A stretch of DNA of 64,000 bases from Trebouxia sp. TZW2008 (lineage: Eukaryota; Chlorophyta; Trebouxiophyceae; Trebouxiales; Trebouxiaceae): NCBI GenBank assembly GCA_002118135.1, contig BDIU01000128.1, positions 62,521 to 126,520 on the forward strand, in the 5' to 3' direction. The notes beneath the pieces were generated by a model, which worked only from the letters and a program-made list of their open reading frames with translations, did not search any database and was not told the origin of the DNA. Shown here piece after piece: positions 1 to 12,400 of this stretch. A program made the position numbers and the translations under genes. How positions within the stretch are numbered: position 1 is the stretch's first letter; every line of letters begins with the position of its first letter.

Positions 1-218
1 TACTTGCTTATGAGACAGCATTACATTGCTGGCGTCAACAGTTGCAATGTTTCACTACTCTGTGCCCATCAAGCAGATTATGTTCATTGACATGCTGTGT
101 AATCATTCTTTCAGACTCTCCTAAGCTTCTTCCTTAGTGAGCGTGTGCAAGAAAGGAAAAGTATCGCATTGATGGTATTCTACCATGTTCCCAGGCTTGC
201 TGGCGGCAACAACTGCAG

Positions 219-994
219 GTTATGGGTGACTCAGCCCCTCATGGCTGGCATGATTGTCAGCAATGAGCCTGGCTACTATGAGGACAACGCTTTCGGCATC
301 CGCATTGAGAACCTGCTGCATGTGATTGAGGCGGACACGCCATTCAAGTTTGGGGACCAGTCATACTTTGGATTTGAACGCCTGACGTTCATTCCTCTTC
401 AGAGGAAGATGATCCTGACAGATGTAAGCTGCGCTCCGATGTGCTGTGCTGTGCTGTGCTGCGCTGCTTCTAAGCTGTGCTGTATTGTGCTGTGCTGTGC
501 TGCGCTGTGTTGTCGATAAGCTGTGCTGTGCTTTGCTGCGCAAAAGCATCGATTCTAATCTGCTGTTAGCTGCAATGCAGTGTTGTTGTTCAGCTTCCAG
601 TTTGATCACAGCATCCAGCAGCATACAGCTGAATTGCTTGAGCTGTTGCTCAATTCTTGGTTTTGCGCAAAGGCATACCAGTCAGCAGCATCGTGTGTTG
701 CTTGACCCTTGCGTAGTACAGCCCTGATGTTTCCTGAGTTGCAGAAATGCGTGCATGTGTGACTTGTTGCAGTAACCAAAGCAAGCTTGTGCCAAAGCAA
801 GCTCGTGATGCATTGATGTGCATGCTAGATGATACAACTTAAAGCCAAGCTATGCTCATGTGCTTCAGGTGTTGTCGAGCAAGGAAATTGATTGGGTCAA
901 CTCCTACCATCAGGAGGTGTGGAGGAAGGTCTCACCACGAGTGCAGGACAAGACCTTGCTTGCTTGGCTTGAAACCAATACTAAACCCCTATAG
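219..994 (+). CDS. APP1: Xaa-Pro aminopeptidase (aminopeptidase P), C-terminal part
   Basis: Two last exons are visible: about 219-423 and 869-994 (stop TAG 992-994). The first encodes the pita-bread (M24B) C-terminal core with GMIVSNEPGYYEDNAFGIRI and then ENLL and FERLTFIPLQRK, the usual run around the metal-binding Glu of aminopeptidase P. It ends at a GT donor (424) after a complete codon. The second begins after tgcttcag and encodes KEIDWVNSYHQEVWRKVSP, the usual C-terminal signature of the family. The enzyme removes an N-terminal residue preceding proline, normally in the cytosol, using two metal ions. The 5' limit of the first exon (aactgcag at 211-218) is my choice by homology. The rest of the gene lies upstream of the window. 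A TGTAA motif, the usual green-algal polyadenylation signal, lies at about 1000-1004. Confidence 0.85.
439..540. repeat. Pentanucleotide (GTGCT/GCGCT)n microsatellite in intron
   Basis: The intron between the two aminopeptidase exons is filled by degenerate GTGCT, GCGCT and GTGTT units. It creates spurious Cys/Leu-rich reading frames on both strands. The same motif in the other orientation recurs at 20008-20075. Confidence 0.8.
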
Positions 995-1105
995 ATCTTT
1001 GTAACCATGTGTTTGCCAACCTCACTTGCTTGGCTTGAAACCCATACCAAGCCCTTGTACATCTTTGTAATTATCTATATGCCGACCTTGCTTGCTTGGC
1101 TTGAG
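959..1105 (+). repeat. 66-bp tandem repeat across the aminopeptidase stop codon
   Basis: The block cttgcttggcttgaaacc starts at 959, 1025 and (partly) 1091, an exact 66-bp spacing. Copy 1 is the last 36 coding bases plus stop and 3' UTR. Copy 2 repeats it with point changes, including the stop TAG replaced by TAC. Copy 3 is only the first 15 bp. Copies 1 and 2 each carry TGTAA. 66 is a multiple of three, so copy 2 stays in frame with copy 1. Confidence 0.85.
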
Positions 1106-1907
1106 CAGTTGTAAGCTGCCAGAGATGATGCACAGCCTATTTGTAATCATGTATTGACAGCATGTTGTTGATGTATTTGTCTGTGAAGCCAGAAGCAAGC
1201 AAGCCACAGCTGGGAGGCCACGTTGTGGCTCCAAGGGGCAGTCCATACACGAGTACGCTGATACTTTTTGCCGACAGCAGTAGCAACATGCATGGAAGCA
1301 GATGTTACTTGTGCATGAGCAACTTGAGCAGGGCCAACGCAGACTCGAGCAGCAACAGTGCTCCACTGCACGTGGTTAAAATGTTGTTTGAACAGCGAGT
1401 CATGCAGGACATGAGTGATGCAATCACAGTACGTTTTGCAGTGATCTGTGACCTGCGGCTGCTGCCTTCTGGCATTTCGGACGCACTTTTTGCCGTCTCA
1501 GCTGTCTCACCTTGTATCTCAGCTTGTACATGACGCGTTTGCTGGCAATACAACGGTGTAAAGCGGACAGGAGAGGAATTCAACTGTCACTGATCACTTT
1601 GATCGAAGTCACATTTTGCCGAAAGATGTCACAGCGACAGCATCTCGAAACTCGCGCAATTTAGCGATGCTTAGCATGCTTTAATGCTTGCTGCAGCATG
1701 GAAGTCGTCGCCGCGCAGACGTCGCTGTGTCGTTTATTCTTCGCCAGCCTGTTACCTAGGGTTTTCTGAGAGCCATAATTGCTGCCTGAATTGTTCTGCT
1801 CGCATCATATATATAGGGGTCACATTTTCAGTATTCACCGCCCATCAGCAGCCCAGTCTGATGGCCAAACATCACTTACTGCCTAACATGTTGCTCAACA
1901 TGGCCCT
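995..1907. other. Intergenic, no supported gene
   Basis: Apart from the 66-bp repeat there are short open frames on both strands (for example 1162-1533 and 1305-1583) that overlap each other and match no family I know. Bases 1690-1740 are locally CG-rich. I see no splice-consistent gene. Confidence 0.4.
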
Positions 1908-1910
1908 GTG

Positions 1911-2066
1911 AGACCACCCGCCCGTACTAGCCCACAAGATCCCACCCGCCCACAAAAGCCCACCGTGGCCCACAAAGGCCAACCCGCCCGCACTAGCCCA
2001 CCATGGCCCACCTGCCCACAAAAGCCCAACATGGCATACCATGACCCACCATGGCCCACCAGCCTA
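1911..2066. repeat. CCCAC-rich minisatellite
   Basis: Degenerate tandem units of about 15 bp built on cccaccatgg / cccgcccac / cacaaaagcc, roughly ten copies. It produces proline-rich or Gly/Trp-rich artefact ORFs on the two strands. Confidence 0.75.
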
Positions 2067-2096
2067 ACAGTGCTCACAACCACTAAATCCCTTGAG

Positions 2097-2620
2097 CATG
2101 TTGCTTTGCTCATGCAGCAATGCAAGCAACAGCTCCTGCATGAACACCTGCTGATGGGGGTCTCTGACGAAAGGAACAATACACAGAACCTGTTGCAGCT
2201 TGTACAGCAACACAGTGTGAAGACATGGAAGGTTATGCAACCTTTACAGCAACACCCTCATTCCTTGATGGAGGCGCTTTGCTGTCATGCTACAGCTTGC
2301 TTGCTTTGCTGATAGTGCTGTGCAGGCTTTTTTCAAAAGCAAGTTCAGGTTGCCTTGTCTAGACCCACAGCAGGACTGATGCAAATGGATGAAGATGTAG
2401 CTGCAGTCAACAAAGTGATGATGCTGACAAAGCATGCCTATGTCCTCACTTCTCTGCTCACTTTTCTGCAGACGGAAGAAAACCCGATGAACTGCTCATG
2501 AAATTGCTGGCAATACCTGTGCTGCTGAGACTGCACACAGCTGTTGACGCCAGGACAGGTTTGATGCCATTGCCGCCTGGCCAAGCACAAGCACTCCAGA
2601 CCATTTTCAACACCAGCTGA
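2097..2620 (+). other. Possible exons of an unidentified plus-strand gene
   Basis: Three segments look coding. About 2097-2231 reads as helical, Gln/Leu-rich protein (LMQQCKQQLLHEHLLMGVSD) and ends at an AAG|GTT donor. 2349-2396 follows tttcaaaagcaagttcag and reads VALSRPTAGLMQMDED before GTAGCT. 2474-2620 reads GRKPDELLMKLLAIPVLLRL and continues to a TGA at 2618-2620. The first two join in phase 0. The third needs two bases before its first codon, so it does not join cleanly with the donors I see. No family recognised. The stretch 2621-3456 shows no gene. Confidence 0.25.
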
Positions 2621-3456
2621 GACAATCTTGACAGGATTTCTGTCAGCAGCTTTGTCAGGCATTGCAGCTTAGTGATGTTTAACCCTGACACGCTTTGACC
2701 CCCAGGTGACATTTTGAGATGCAGGTGTGTTTGTGCAGACCGATGTGTCCCATAACCAGAATTGATATCAAGATTTGCTTATTATAAGCTGCTAATAGTC
2801 TCAATTTTGTATCGTTTCCACGGCGCGTGTTGGACCAGTCTGATATGTGGCGATTGGGAGACACAGCAACTTACGTTGCTTTGGTGTGTGAGCTGGCCTG
2901 GCGCCGATATACCTGATAAGTGATGGGACTGAGGAGGATTGCCCTTGAGGAAAAGGGAGCTGCTAACTGGCCCAAAGGTGGGTAATGAGCGGTGCTGATC
3001 TATTGTGTGGCTGCAAAGCTGTCACGTAGTGGTATGCATTGCTGTCATGTAATGGCATTTGTGGATTCATCAAGAGCTGGTTTTGTGCTGATGAGGTGCA
3101 AATATGCTATATAGCCATGCATGTTGATGTTGCCTATCAATGGGCTCTTGACACAGCTAAGGTCTCTGCAACCACAGCTCCAAATCAGCAATGCTAGGCA
3201 CGGCATTCTTTCTGGCTAGATACAAAGCCGCATGTTGTATAACAAAGCAGGTCTCTGCTGCAGCGCGTACGTGCTGCAGGCAAATGATGGTGCAGGAAAA
3301 ATTACCCTAGAAAGGCACACACCTCAATCTGATGATACAAGACCTGTAGCCTGAAAGAGAGATAGCTCATTGCGACTCAAACATTAATCAAAGTTTGTTG
3401 CAGGACAAACTCACACTACACCATTCAAAAACTACCGCTGCCTACAACAAGTGAAG

Positions 3457-6400
3457 TCATTGCACAGCTGCTAGCGCTGACTGCTGTATTGCAAACAACA
3501 CATCCTGCAAGACCTTCAGCTGCTGCCGTATGTGCTGACTCATTGCAATCCTGTTCGCCTGTTGGGCTGCTTGCATCAGCGCTTGCCTGCTGCTCTCCAC
3601 AGACAGCAATGCGTCTTGAGTTGCATCTGCCAAGCGTACAAGGGCTGCTTTGCGGAATGCTGCTAGCCTTGCTGCTTGTGGCAACTGCATGTAATGGCAG
3701 GCAAAGTCAGCAAGTTTAAATCCCATTTTGACAAAGTGGTATGGGCGCGATTGCATTCCTTGACAGATCTTGAGTGAATGCGGTCAAGCGCTGCTCATGA
3801 GTGCATACTACATGCTGCCTCACACAACATATAAGCACAAGCCAAACAGCACACATTGACAGCTTGCAAGCTAGTCCTTGAACAAGCCATACATTCTGCA
3901 AAAAGCTATATTAACATGGCGCAGCAAGGCACTGCATGTAGTGCGAGGCAGATGTTTCCCTTGCTGCAAGCATACGTGTATCAGTCTGACAGAAGCAAAG
4001 GCTTGACCAGCTGCACAAATCTTACTTTGTCAGACTCCTGCCGTAGCAGTTGCAGATGTTTGCTGTGCTCTGCAGCTTGCCTTTTCAGGCTGGCAATCTC
4101 AGCTTTGAGCAGCTTCTTCTCAGCTGCCAGCTGACGAGTGTTGCCGCCTGAGGCATGCATCTGATGTCAATTGAGACGCAAGATGACGCATGGGGATGGT
4201 GAATTGGCGCACACATGATACATCAAACCAACAATATCCCTGAGAGATGGCATCAATGCATCAACAAGCTTTGGCAAAGCTGCCAGTCAACCTCATGCCC
4301 TATCCATACTAGCTACGGCAGATACACTGTTGACTGATCAGCATCAGTCGCTCATTGACGGCACCATATTACGAGGTAACATTGCTCTTGCTAGCAAGGC
4401 TCGCCCTGCAGATTCGGAGTTGCTGATGACATGCTCCATGAACACGAACAACGCAAGACAGTCTCACATTGTCGGTGCTTGCTGAAATGCAGCAATGCAC
4501 CCAGCATAGGCATTCAGACCTTGCTGCTACGGTCTACTTGAAAGTGCAATCTTGCAGTGCATTGCTGATGTAGACTCACGTGCTCATAGGACAAGCCCAT
4601 CAGCTACAATGCAAACAGAATGCAACAGAAAGCGGATGCGTGCATGATATAGCTGTTGGTTTTACTAGTTAGTACACCCACCAGCAGCACTATCACTGGC
4701 CCTTTTTGCAGCCTGCGACTGGAGCTGCTTGCTGAACGCAGAAGCTTGCAGAAGCTCAGCTTGTCTTGCCTCCAGCTGTGCCTGGCATGCTGACAGCTGT
4801 TGTTGCAGCTTGTCTCGGATCTGAAGAGATGTCTTGCTTTCTGTCTCTGCAGCCTACAAAGCATTGCAATACAAGTGAGCAGCTGGACGGCCCAGACGCA
4901 ACGTGTAAAGCATGATGCAGGTTGCCTTAAGTGATTTCACAGAGGATACAGCATCAAATGATGTCTGGGAGTGTCTCTCAGTTGGGCTGTAAATTGCCAT
5001 TTGTATACTGCCAGGCTTTGCTTTGGTGTAAGCACGCAGCACTACCAGCAGCCACAGTGCCATGTTGACCAGGGTATGCACTTGCAGTCAATTCTGCTGT
5101 GCTTCTTCCACGGCTTTTGGGTCTGTATCACTATTCTGGGCAGCAAGTATACTGAGTAGCAGGAGCTCAGTGGGGTCTACTTTGTTCTGCATCAATGCAG
5201 ATGACATGTATGTGCTTACAGTGTGAGCTTCCCAAGTCAAGGTTATTCATGTCCATCTTGGACTGGAAAGGTGATGCATGCTGAAACGAAGCTTTGCAAC
5301 CCACCTGCAATTGAGCGGTCAACTGACATTGATGTGTCAGAGCTGCTGCTGCTGCCTGCTCCTCTTCTTCAGCCAGTGCATGCTGCAGCCTGTCAATTTC
5401 CTGCCTGGCCTGCAGGCAATGAGTCATCAGGCAATCTCATCAGCCAGGCAAAGGCAATGAGTGATCAGGCGTTGATCATTTGCCAAATTCTGTCCGTGAG
5501 ATACCCATTTCCTACATGTTGCAAGTGACAGGCAATTTTCTTGAAAGCACGAACACAGACAAGATGTCATCAGGTGCGCCTTTTTCCACATGCTGTCATG
5601 CACTTTTGGGCAAGGGTGCATGGCTTGCAATGCACAGCGTTGATCGTTTGAAGCAGCATGATGCATCAATGCATGCATGAGCAGCTTTTGAACTCATCAA
5701 TTCACTCATCTGATGAGCCAATGTCAATGGGCTAATTTGCTGTCCTCTGCCTGACATTCGTGCTGCTGCATCTTTCCTCAGTAGTACAACAATTGATTGG
5801 GCGTGTTGTTATGCACTTTCTGACAGGCAGAATCATGCATCAGTGGGTTTCAAACGCCCCCAGCAAGCCTGTTCACCGCTCAGCATTCATTTCCTACGTG
5901 ACCAAAATTCACAAGCGATAGGACTCAGGCTATACACACTCAGTACCCATGTACGCAAAAGCGTCATGCAGAGTGTCATTGTGCGCAGTACATAGAAGGA
6001 TCTGCCCTGAAAATGGAAAAATGATCTATCATCATCAGGAGTATACTAGGGCGGAAAAGAGAAGTACCTGAGAAAGGGCAGCTTGGACACTGTGTTGCGA
6101 TTGCTGAAGCAACTGGTTGTCAGCCTGTAGATCTGCTGCATGCTGGCGAGCATCCCTGACCACCAATTGCATGCTTTCCAACCTGCTGTCTCCAGACTAC
6201 AAACCGAAGACATTGTGAAAACAAGTGTTCGGCCAACATTCAACAGCAATGATGCAAAACACCAGAAGCATCACCATTTATGGTCAGTACTGGGCACAGA
6301 GGTAATGACTGAAGGCCAATCCTGCATGCTTGCATACACACTACTAAACATGCAGCAACTGACTTGAGCACATCATTGTTTGCCTTTCTCGTCGCTGTGT

Positions 6401-9400
6401 TATGATAGATGCCCACTTGATTTGCCACACATACTTTGTGTCAACCCATTTCCATGACATTTGAAGGTGATGCAAGGCTTTGCTGCTGACCTGTAACTCC
6501 AGCTGCTGACTCTGCAAGAACGCCATGCTCTGCTGAGAGCCTGCATCTGCCTGAGACAATGCGTTTGAACCCAACTGCAAGGTTGCGTGACTGCACACAG
6601 CCTTGCTACTAACCTGCAATTCCAGCTGTTGACTCTGCAGCAGGGCCACATTGTGCTGAGAACCTTTCACATGCCCTTGCAGCCGCCGCACTTCTTCACC
6701 CAGCTGGAAACTGTGGTCCTGTGCCTCTTGCCTAGCGCGCACAGCTGCGTCCAGTCTGACTTGGAGAAGGTGCGAGTCCTGCTGCGTTGACTGCAGTTGC
6801 TGCTGTAGCTGAGATAGGCTGTGCTGGGCTTGATGCAGCTGGCTGTTCACATCTGCATGGACAGAGAGGACGAGGTTGTAAGCACGTTGCATCACAACCT
6901 GGGGAAGGTGGGGTTCATGGTGCTCTGACTGCAGTTGCTGCTGCAGCTGAGATAGGCTGTGCTGGGCTTGCTGTATTTGGCTGTGCACATCTGCACAAAT
7001 AGACTGTGTGAGGTCGCCTGCACGCTGAATGTAACACATGAAGTGGGCAATGGCTAGCATCACAGTTGAACTGAAAGGATAGTGTGATGATATGAGGTGT
7101 ACATGCTAAAGTGAAACTGAATGCTGGAAGCTCTTGCTGCGGCATGTCCTTGACTCCAGCACAAGATCTGATCCATGTTGCATCGAGCTGTTGTTACTGT
7201 TTCCAAGATGAGAAGCACAAGCTGCTGAAGGGCAGTTATTGGAAGAAGAATACACTACACACAGAAGAAAGATGCGATATTCAACAACTCAAAAATTGTG
7301 GTGCATATGTATCTTGCTGATAGCATGATGATGGTGGGCAATGCTGACTAGCATGGCATGTATCAAGCATGGCATATATCAAGCATGGCGTTTGTCAAGC
7401 ATGGCGTCTATCAAGCATGCAAAGCTTAGCAAGACAATGGCTTACAAGTACTGTGCATACAGCTGGTGCGTGTTGTGTGAGCATGCCATCTGTGCATGTG
7501 TTTGTGCATGTGGCCATAGCTCATGTAGCAAGCGTGTCCACCCACAATAAGGCAGTGTGAGCAGCATGAGCGCAAGATACCAGCATAGCAGATATGAGCC
7601 TGTCTGGATTGTCAACTCACATGCACATGGCTCCTTTTCCATGCACATTTGCATTGCAGCTTTCCCATGTGCAGACAATTTCCTCTTTTGAAAATTTGGC
7701 TGGACAGCTGGCAGCGCATTGAAGTAAAAGAGGAAGAAGGCAGGAAGACATTGTAGACGTGTAGACAAAACAAGATGACTACAGAAACTGCTGCCACACC
7801 TTCATACTGTGTCTGCTTGGCATGGACAGCCTGTTGTTTGAGAAGCATCTCAGCTTGCATGTCCGCTGTTGCAGCTGCGCTGGACGCCTGCTGTTCATTC
7901 TCCTCCTGTTGCACACAGTTTCCAAGCCAGTTGAGATCAAGCTTTCCAGACAAATGTTGAGGCAGTGCATGGTGTACCACACATGGCTATAGTATCACGC
8001 ATGACTGTACCATCCACAACAGCAAGATGGCACCAAGACCCAAGGATGTTCAGTACGGGGTTGAACAACAAGGCAGGGTATTGCATTTGGCACAAGCTAC
8101 ATGGTACAATATTCCAGGCAAGTCACACAGATTTTCCGGCAGCATGGAGCCTTTTAGACAAGCTGCATATCAAGCTTTGGTCAGAGCAAGCAATCAACAG
8201 CTATCTGTAGTGTGGGGTCTTACAAACGGCTCTCTGTACCACAATATTCATGGCAGGCTACAAGTGTTGACCTGTAGTGCATGCGGCTCTTGGCGGCCTT
8301 TTGCGGCTCAGTCTTGCAGAAGTTGTCTCAAGTGTATAAGCTATGTTCACAGTAACGCACAAAAATCGGCAGTGCAGGGTCTCCTAGACAAGCTACTTAC
8401 CACACTGTTGCAGGCAAACTAATCTAATTCCCCAACAGTGCAGAGTCTGGCAGACAAGCAACATAGAAGCATAAGCACCTGTAGTGCAGCAACTTGTAGA
8501 CAAGCTACACGTCACAATACTTCAGGCCAGCAAAACGTATTCAATTCGCCTGCGGTGCAGGCAGCTTATGGCATCATTGTTGCAGCTCAGCTTCCAGTAG
8601 CAGCACAGGCGCTCTTTTCTTCTCCATCTTATTCAACTTCCCCTTTTTCGGGGAGAGTGTACAATCTTTTATTGGTAAGTCCATGCCATATGCAAGCAAC
8701 GCATGGGTACCTTTAGTGCATGCAGCTCTTGCTGGCATCCTTGCAGCTCAACGTGCAGGAGATGTTTGTCTTGTATCTGCCTCTGCTCCCGTTCTGACAA
8801 GTCCAGGATTGCTGCCTGAAGATCCACCACCTGACACACATGCACTTGCTGTCAGAACTTCCGCAACACTTGTACTTGCAGCAGCCTGCTCACTGTACAA
8901 GTGTCGAGTCCAACACTGTTGGCGTGCAGCTCTGCCTCTTGACATGCAAATTTGCTGTTAGAGCCATGCTGAAGCAGCATGGTAATGATACAAGGCAGCA
9001 CAGCAACACTGCAGGTGTCAAGTGGCATACAGAGGCTTTGGTCTATTTGCAGCTTTCCATACAAGTCATGACAGCACAGACCATAAGCAGGCAGAGAGAA
9101 GAGGAAGGAGGACAGCATGAAGCATAATGGTACCTTAGCAAGTCAGTGAGGCTGATGGCATGCGTCACAATAGCCCATGCTTCTCATCCCAGGTCAGCCT
9201 AGCAACTGATCCTTACAGGGTATTGTCAGGGTTGAACTCACCTGTAGCTTCCTTTGGCGTGCCTGCTCCCTGACATGATTGAGCTCTGAAACCACCTCAG
9301 CATGCTGCTGTTCCCAATGCATAGCATGAGCCTCCCAAGCCTCCTGCTGCAGACCCCCTACACTCTGTTGAATGACCCCCTGACCCAGCCCTTGCCCTTG

Positions 9401-12400
9401 TCTTGTCTGTGCATGCCTATGTCTGAAGCCTTCAGCTTCATCCTGCTGCAGACCCCCCACCGCCTCACTGGACCCCTGACCCCACCCCTGTCCAATCTGT
9501 GTAGACTCAAGCTGAGCAGTAAGGTGGGCATTTTGGGACTGAAGAAGCTCCAGCTCTGCTTGCAAGGTTTGAAACTTCCAGGCATCCTGCTCGCAGGCAT
9601 TAAGCTGCTGCTGCTGCTGCTGCTGCTGCTGGGCCAGAGAGTCTCCAGCGCCAGAGGCCTCGCGAGGCATGTACTGTGTCAGCAAGGAACGCAAGCGGGT
9701 GTTGTCTTGCTGCTGCTGAGCAAGCAAACCGCGCTCATGAGCCAGAAGCGTTTCCAGGTGAATGCGCTCATCCTGTAGGCGCTGCAGACGACGGTGCAGC
9801 CGCCTCAGGTGATGCGCATCAGATGCACGGACAGACGCCTGTTCCTGAGCAGGGCTGTTGGGGTCAGCCTGGGGTTCAGGTGGGGTGGGGCTGGGGTCCG
9901 GGCTGTTGGGGTTGGCCTGGGATGCATGTGCAGGGCTGCTGGAGTTGGCCTGGAGTCCATGTGCAGGGCCGCCGGGGTTGGCCTGGGGTCCAGACGGGGC
10001 AGGCCTGGGGTCAAATTGGGGTGGGAGCTGATCTGAAATCTGAAATTGCTGTAGCCAAGCGTGATTGCTGCCACTGCTTTCTAAGCTGACACTGTGCATC
10101 TGATGCGGATGAACCTGCAAAGCACAGAAGCCAATGAAGTGAGCGTAGCATCCTCTCAAAGCCTTACACACCTTCAATGAGCATGAGGCAGAAAAAGGCT
10201 TGTGCGTGGAGTCGCAACAGACATGCTCCAGCAGTACAGAAAGCAGCAAGATGCGATGACTGCGTCACCGTACAGCGTTACAGCCAAGGTGAACAGCCAG
10301 ATGGACTGCTTCATCATGACCGACAGACACACAGACGGACAAGCAAACAAACATGCAGACAAACACAGATCTAGACTGACCTACAATTAGACCAGGTAGG
10401 CAGGCAGCAAATCACATCCAAGTAGTCTCTTGCATGCAACAAGAACGGTCCACCTGTCTGCTGTCATACGCCGAACCCAACGCAGCCTGATCAGCGCTTC
10501 TATAGCTGTCTGTTGGCGGACTGTCGACTCTCTTGGCACGTGCATATTCTGCTGACAACTCCATGCCACTTGTGCTCTGCTGGTGGTCTATATTGCTTCT
10601 AGTCTGCACCTGCTTCTTAGCATCTTGTAAGCTGACAAAGTCCTGATTTTCACTACTTCTGCCTCTAGTTCTGCTGCCCATTGCTTGCTCTCCTTCATTG
10701 CTGTCAAGATCTGCAACGTCTTGACTGTTTGTACCCTGCAGCTGCTGGCTCTCAGCCATCAGGTCTGTCCGTGCATCTGCCAGTTGAGTTTGAAGCTTGC
10801 CATTTGCCTGCTGTGCTGCCTCCACCTCAGCGTGCAAAGCGTGGAGAGTCTGCTGCAGGCTTTTGAGCTGCTGCTGTGAGTCATCCAACTGCAGCTGCAT
10901 CCTGTCGGCTTCTGCCTGCTTGCTTTGCAGCTGCTCAGTAGCTACCTCAAGCTCTGACATGACAGAGTGAAGCTGCTCAGAGTACTGCTTGTGCTGCTTT
11001 GCGACTGTTTCTGATTCCTGCTTTAGCTTGATCAGGGCCTGACCCTGTTTTGCAAGGTACAAAGTCAACAGCAGTCTGCAGATCAGCACGTGCAACAACT
11101 ATGGCAGAGTGTCAATGTATAGGACTGCTGGTGATGTTCTCAATACAATAACCAGCAGCCCTGCATAGCATCCCTACATGCCAGCAGCAATGTACTCTTT
11201 GAGATCACGACAAATTGTGATGTATCATATAGTGAATGCATTGGGCCTGACCGAGAGCTGGGCATGGCTTGCATGCATCAGAAGTGTATTTGATTTGCAG
11301 TATGAGCAGCTCCATGTGGACAGTCAAGCTTGTCTCTGGATATGGTGATCAGCAGCGTACCACAGCAAGCACTACTCGATTCATTTGGAACATACCTGCT
11401 CCTTCTGCTGATGAACTAAACTTTGCTTGCCTGCCCTCAAATGCTGCAGCTCAAGCTGCAGGGTCTCCAGCTGCTGCTTGGCTTCCTTGTCAGCCTGAAG
11501 AAAGGCAAATTGGTTGCCCTCCAGGTGTGAGTTCCTAGCAAGTGCAAACACCCAGGCTGTGGCAATGTACATGTGCGAGCATAATGACAATGACGACATG
11601 GATAGCAAAATGAATCTCTTACTTTACTTGTGGTTGCAATCAGCATCAGCATTATTGACATTGATATTGAATGTGGTGATATGAACTTGCAATTGGAAAG
11701 AATATGTAGTACTACAAGTACCATGTTTTGAACACTGCTGCAGTACTGTTCACTGCAAATTTGTTCATGGAGGCAGGATTGCTACACACCCAACTTGCCT
11801 GTAGGACGACCTCACGCTCATGCCGCAGCTGGCTCATCTGCCACTTCTGCCACTGCTGCTCGTCTCCAGTCAGTATCAGTGAAGTACAAACAACACCGCT
11901 GCTAGAATGAGTCTGCTTACTGACTGCTATTACAAGAATTGTTTTTCATAAGAGTTTTCTTGTCATGTTGGCAAATATGTGATGTACACCATCAGTACTG
12001 TCATCAGCAAGAGTTCAACACCTGTTCAATGTCCTCACGCTCATGCTTCAGCTGGCTAATCTGCCGCCGCTCCCGCTGCTGCTCATGCCGGGCTGCAGCA
12101 ACCCCAGCAAGCAAGCTCTCAAGCTCTGTCTGCATCTTCTGCACCTCCTCTTCTTTCTGCAAGGACCTTAAATTCACGTGTTGCTCACACCACCCACGCT
12201 TATGCTGCAGAGGCTCAATATTCCTGTTGACTAACTCTGCAAAGGGTGCAGTGTAGCAACTGTGCATTGCTTGTTGGTAGGCATTAGCAATACATTTACA
12301 TGATCATGCAGCAAACTCAGCTGCTCCATCTGGCATCAGATTCAGCATGACCATGCTGAATTGCAGTCAAACAGACCCTCAAGCAAACCTGACGTGGGTA

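Noticed and set aside
8438..8700. Additional coiled-coil exon upstream of 8711 on the minus strand
   Set aside because: The sequence resembles exon-edge words (cagctcagcttccagtagca), but no frame is open with proper splice sites. The phase path from 9242 to 8848 works without it.
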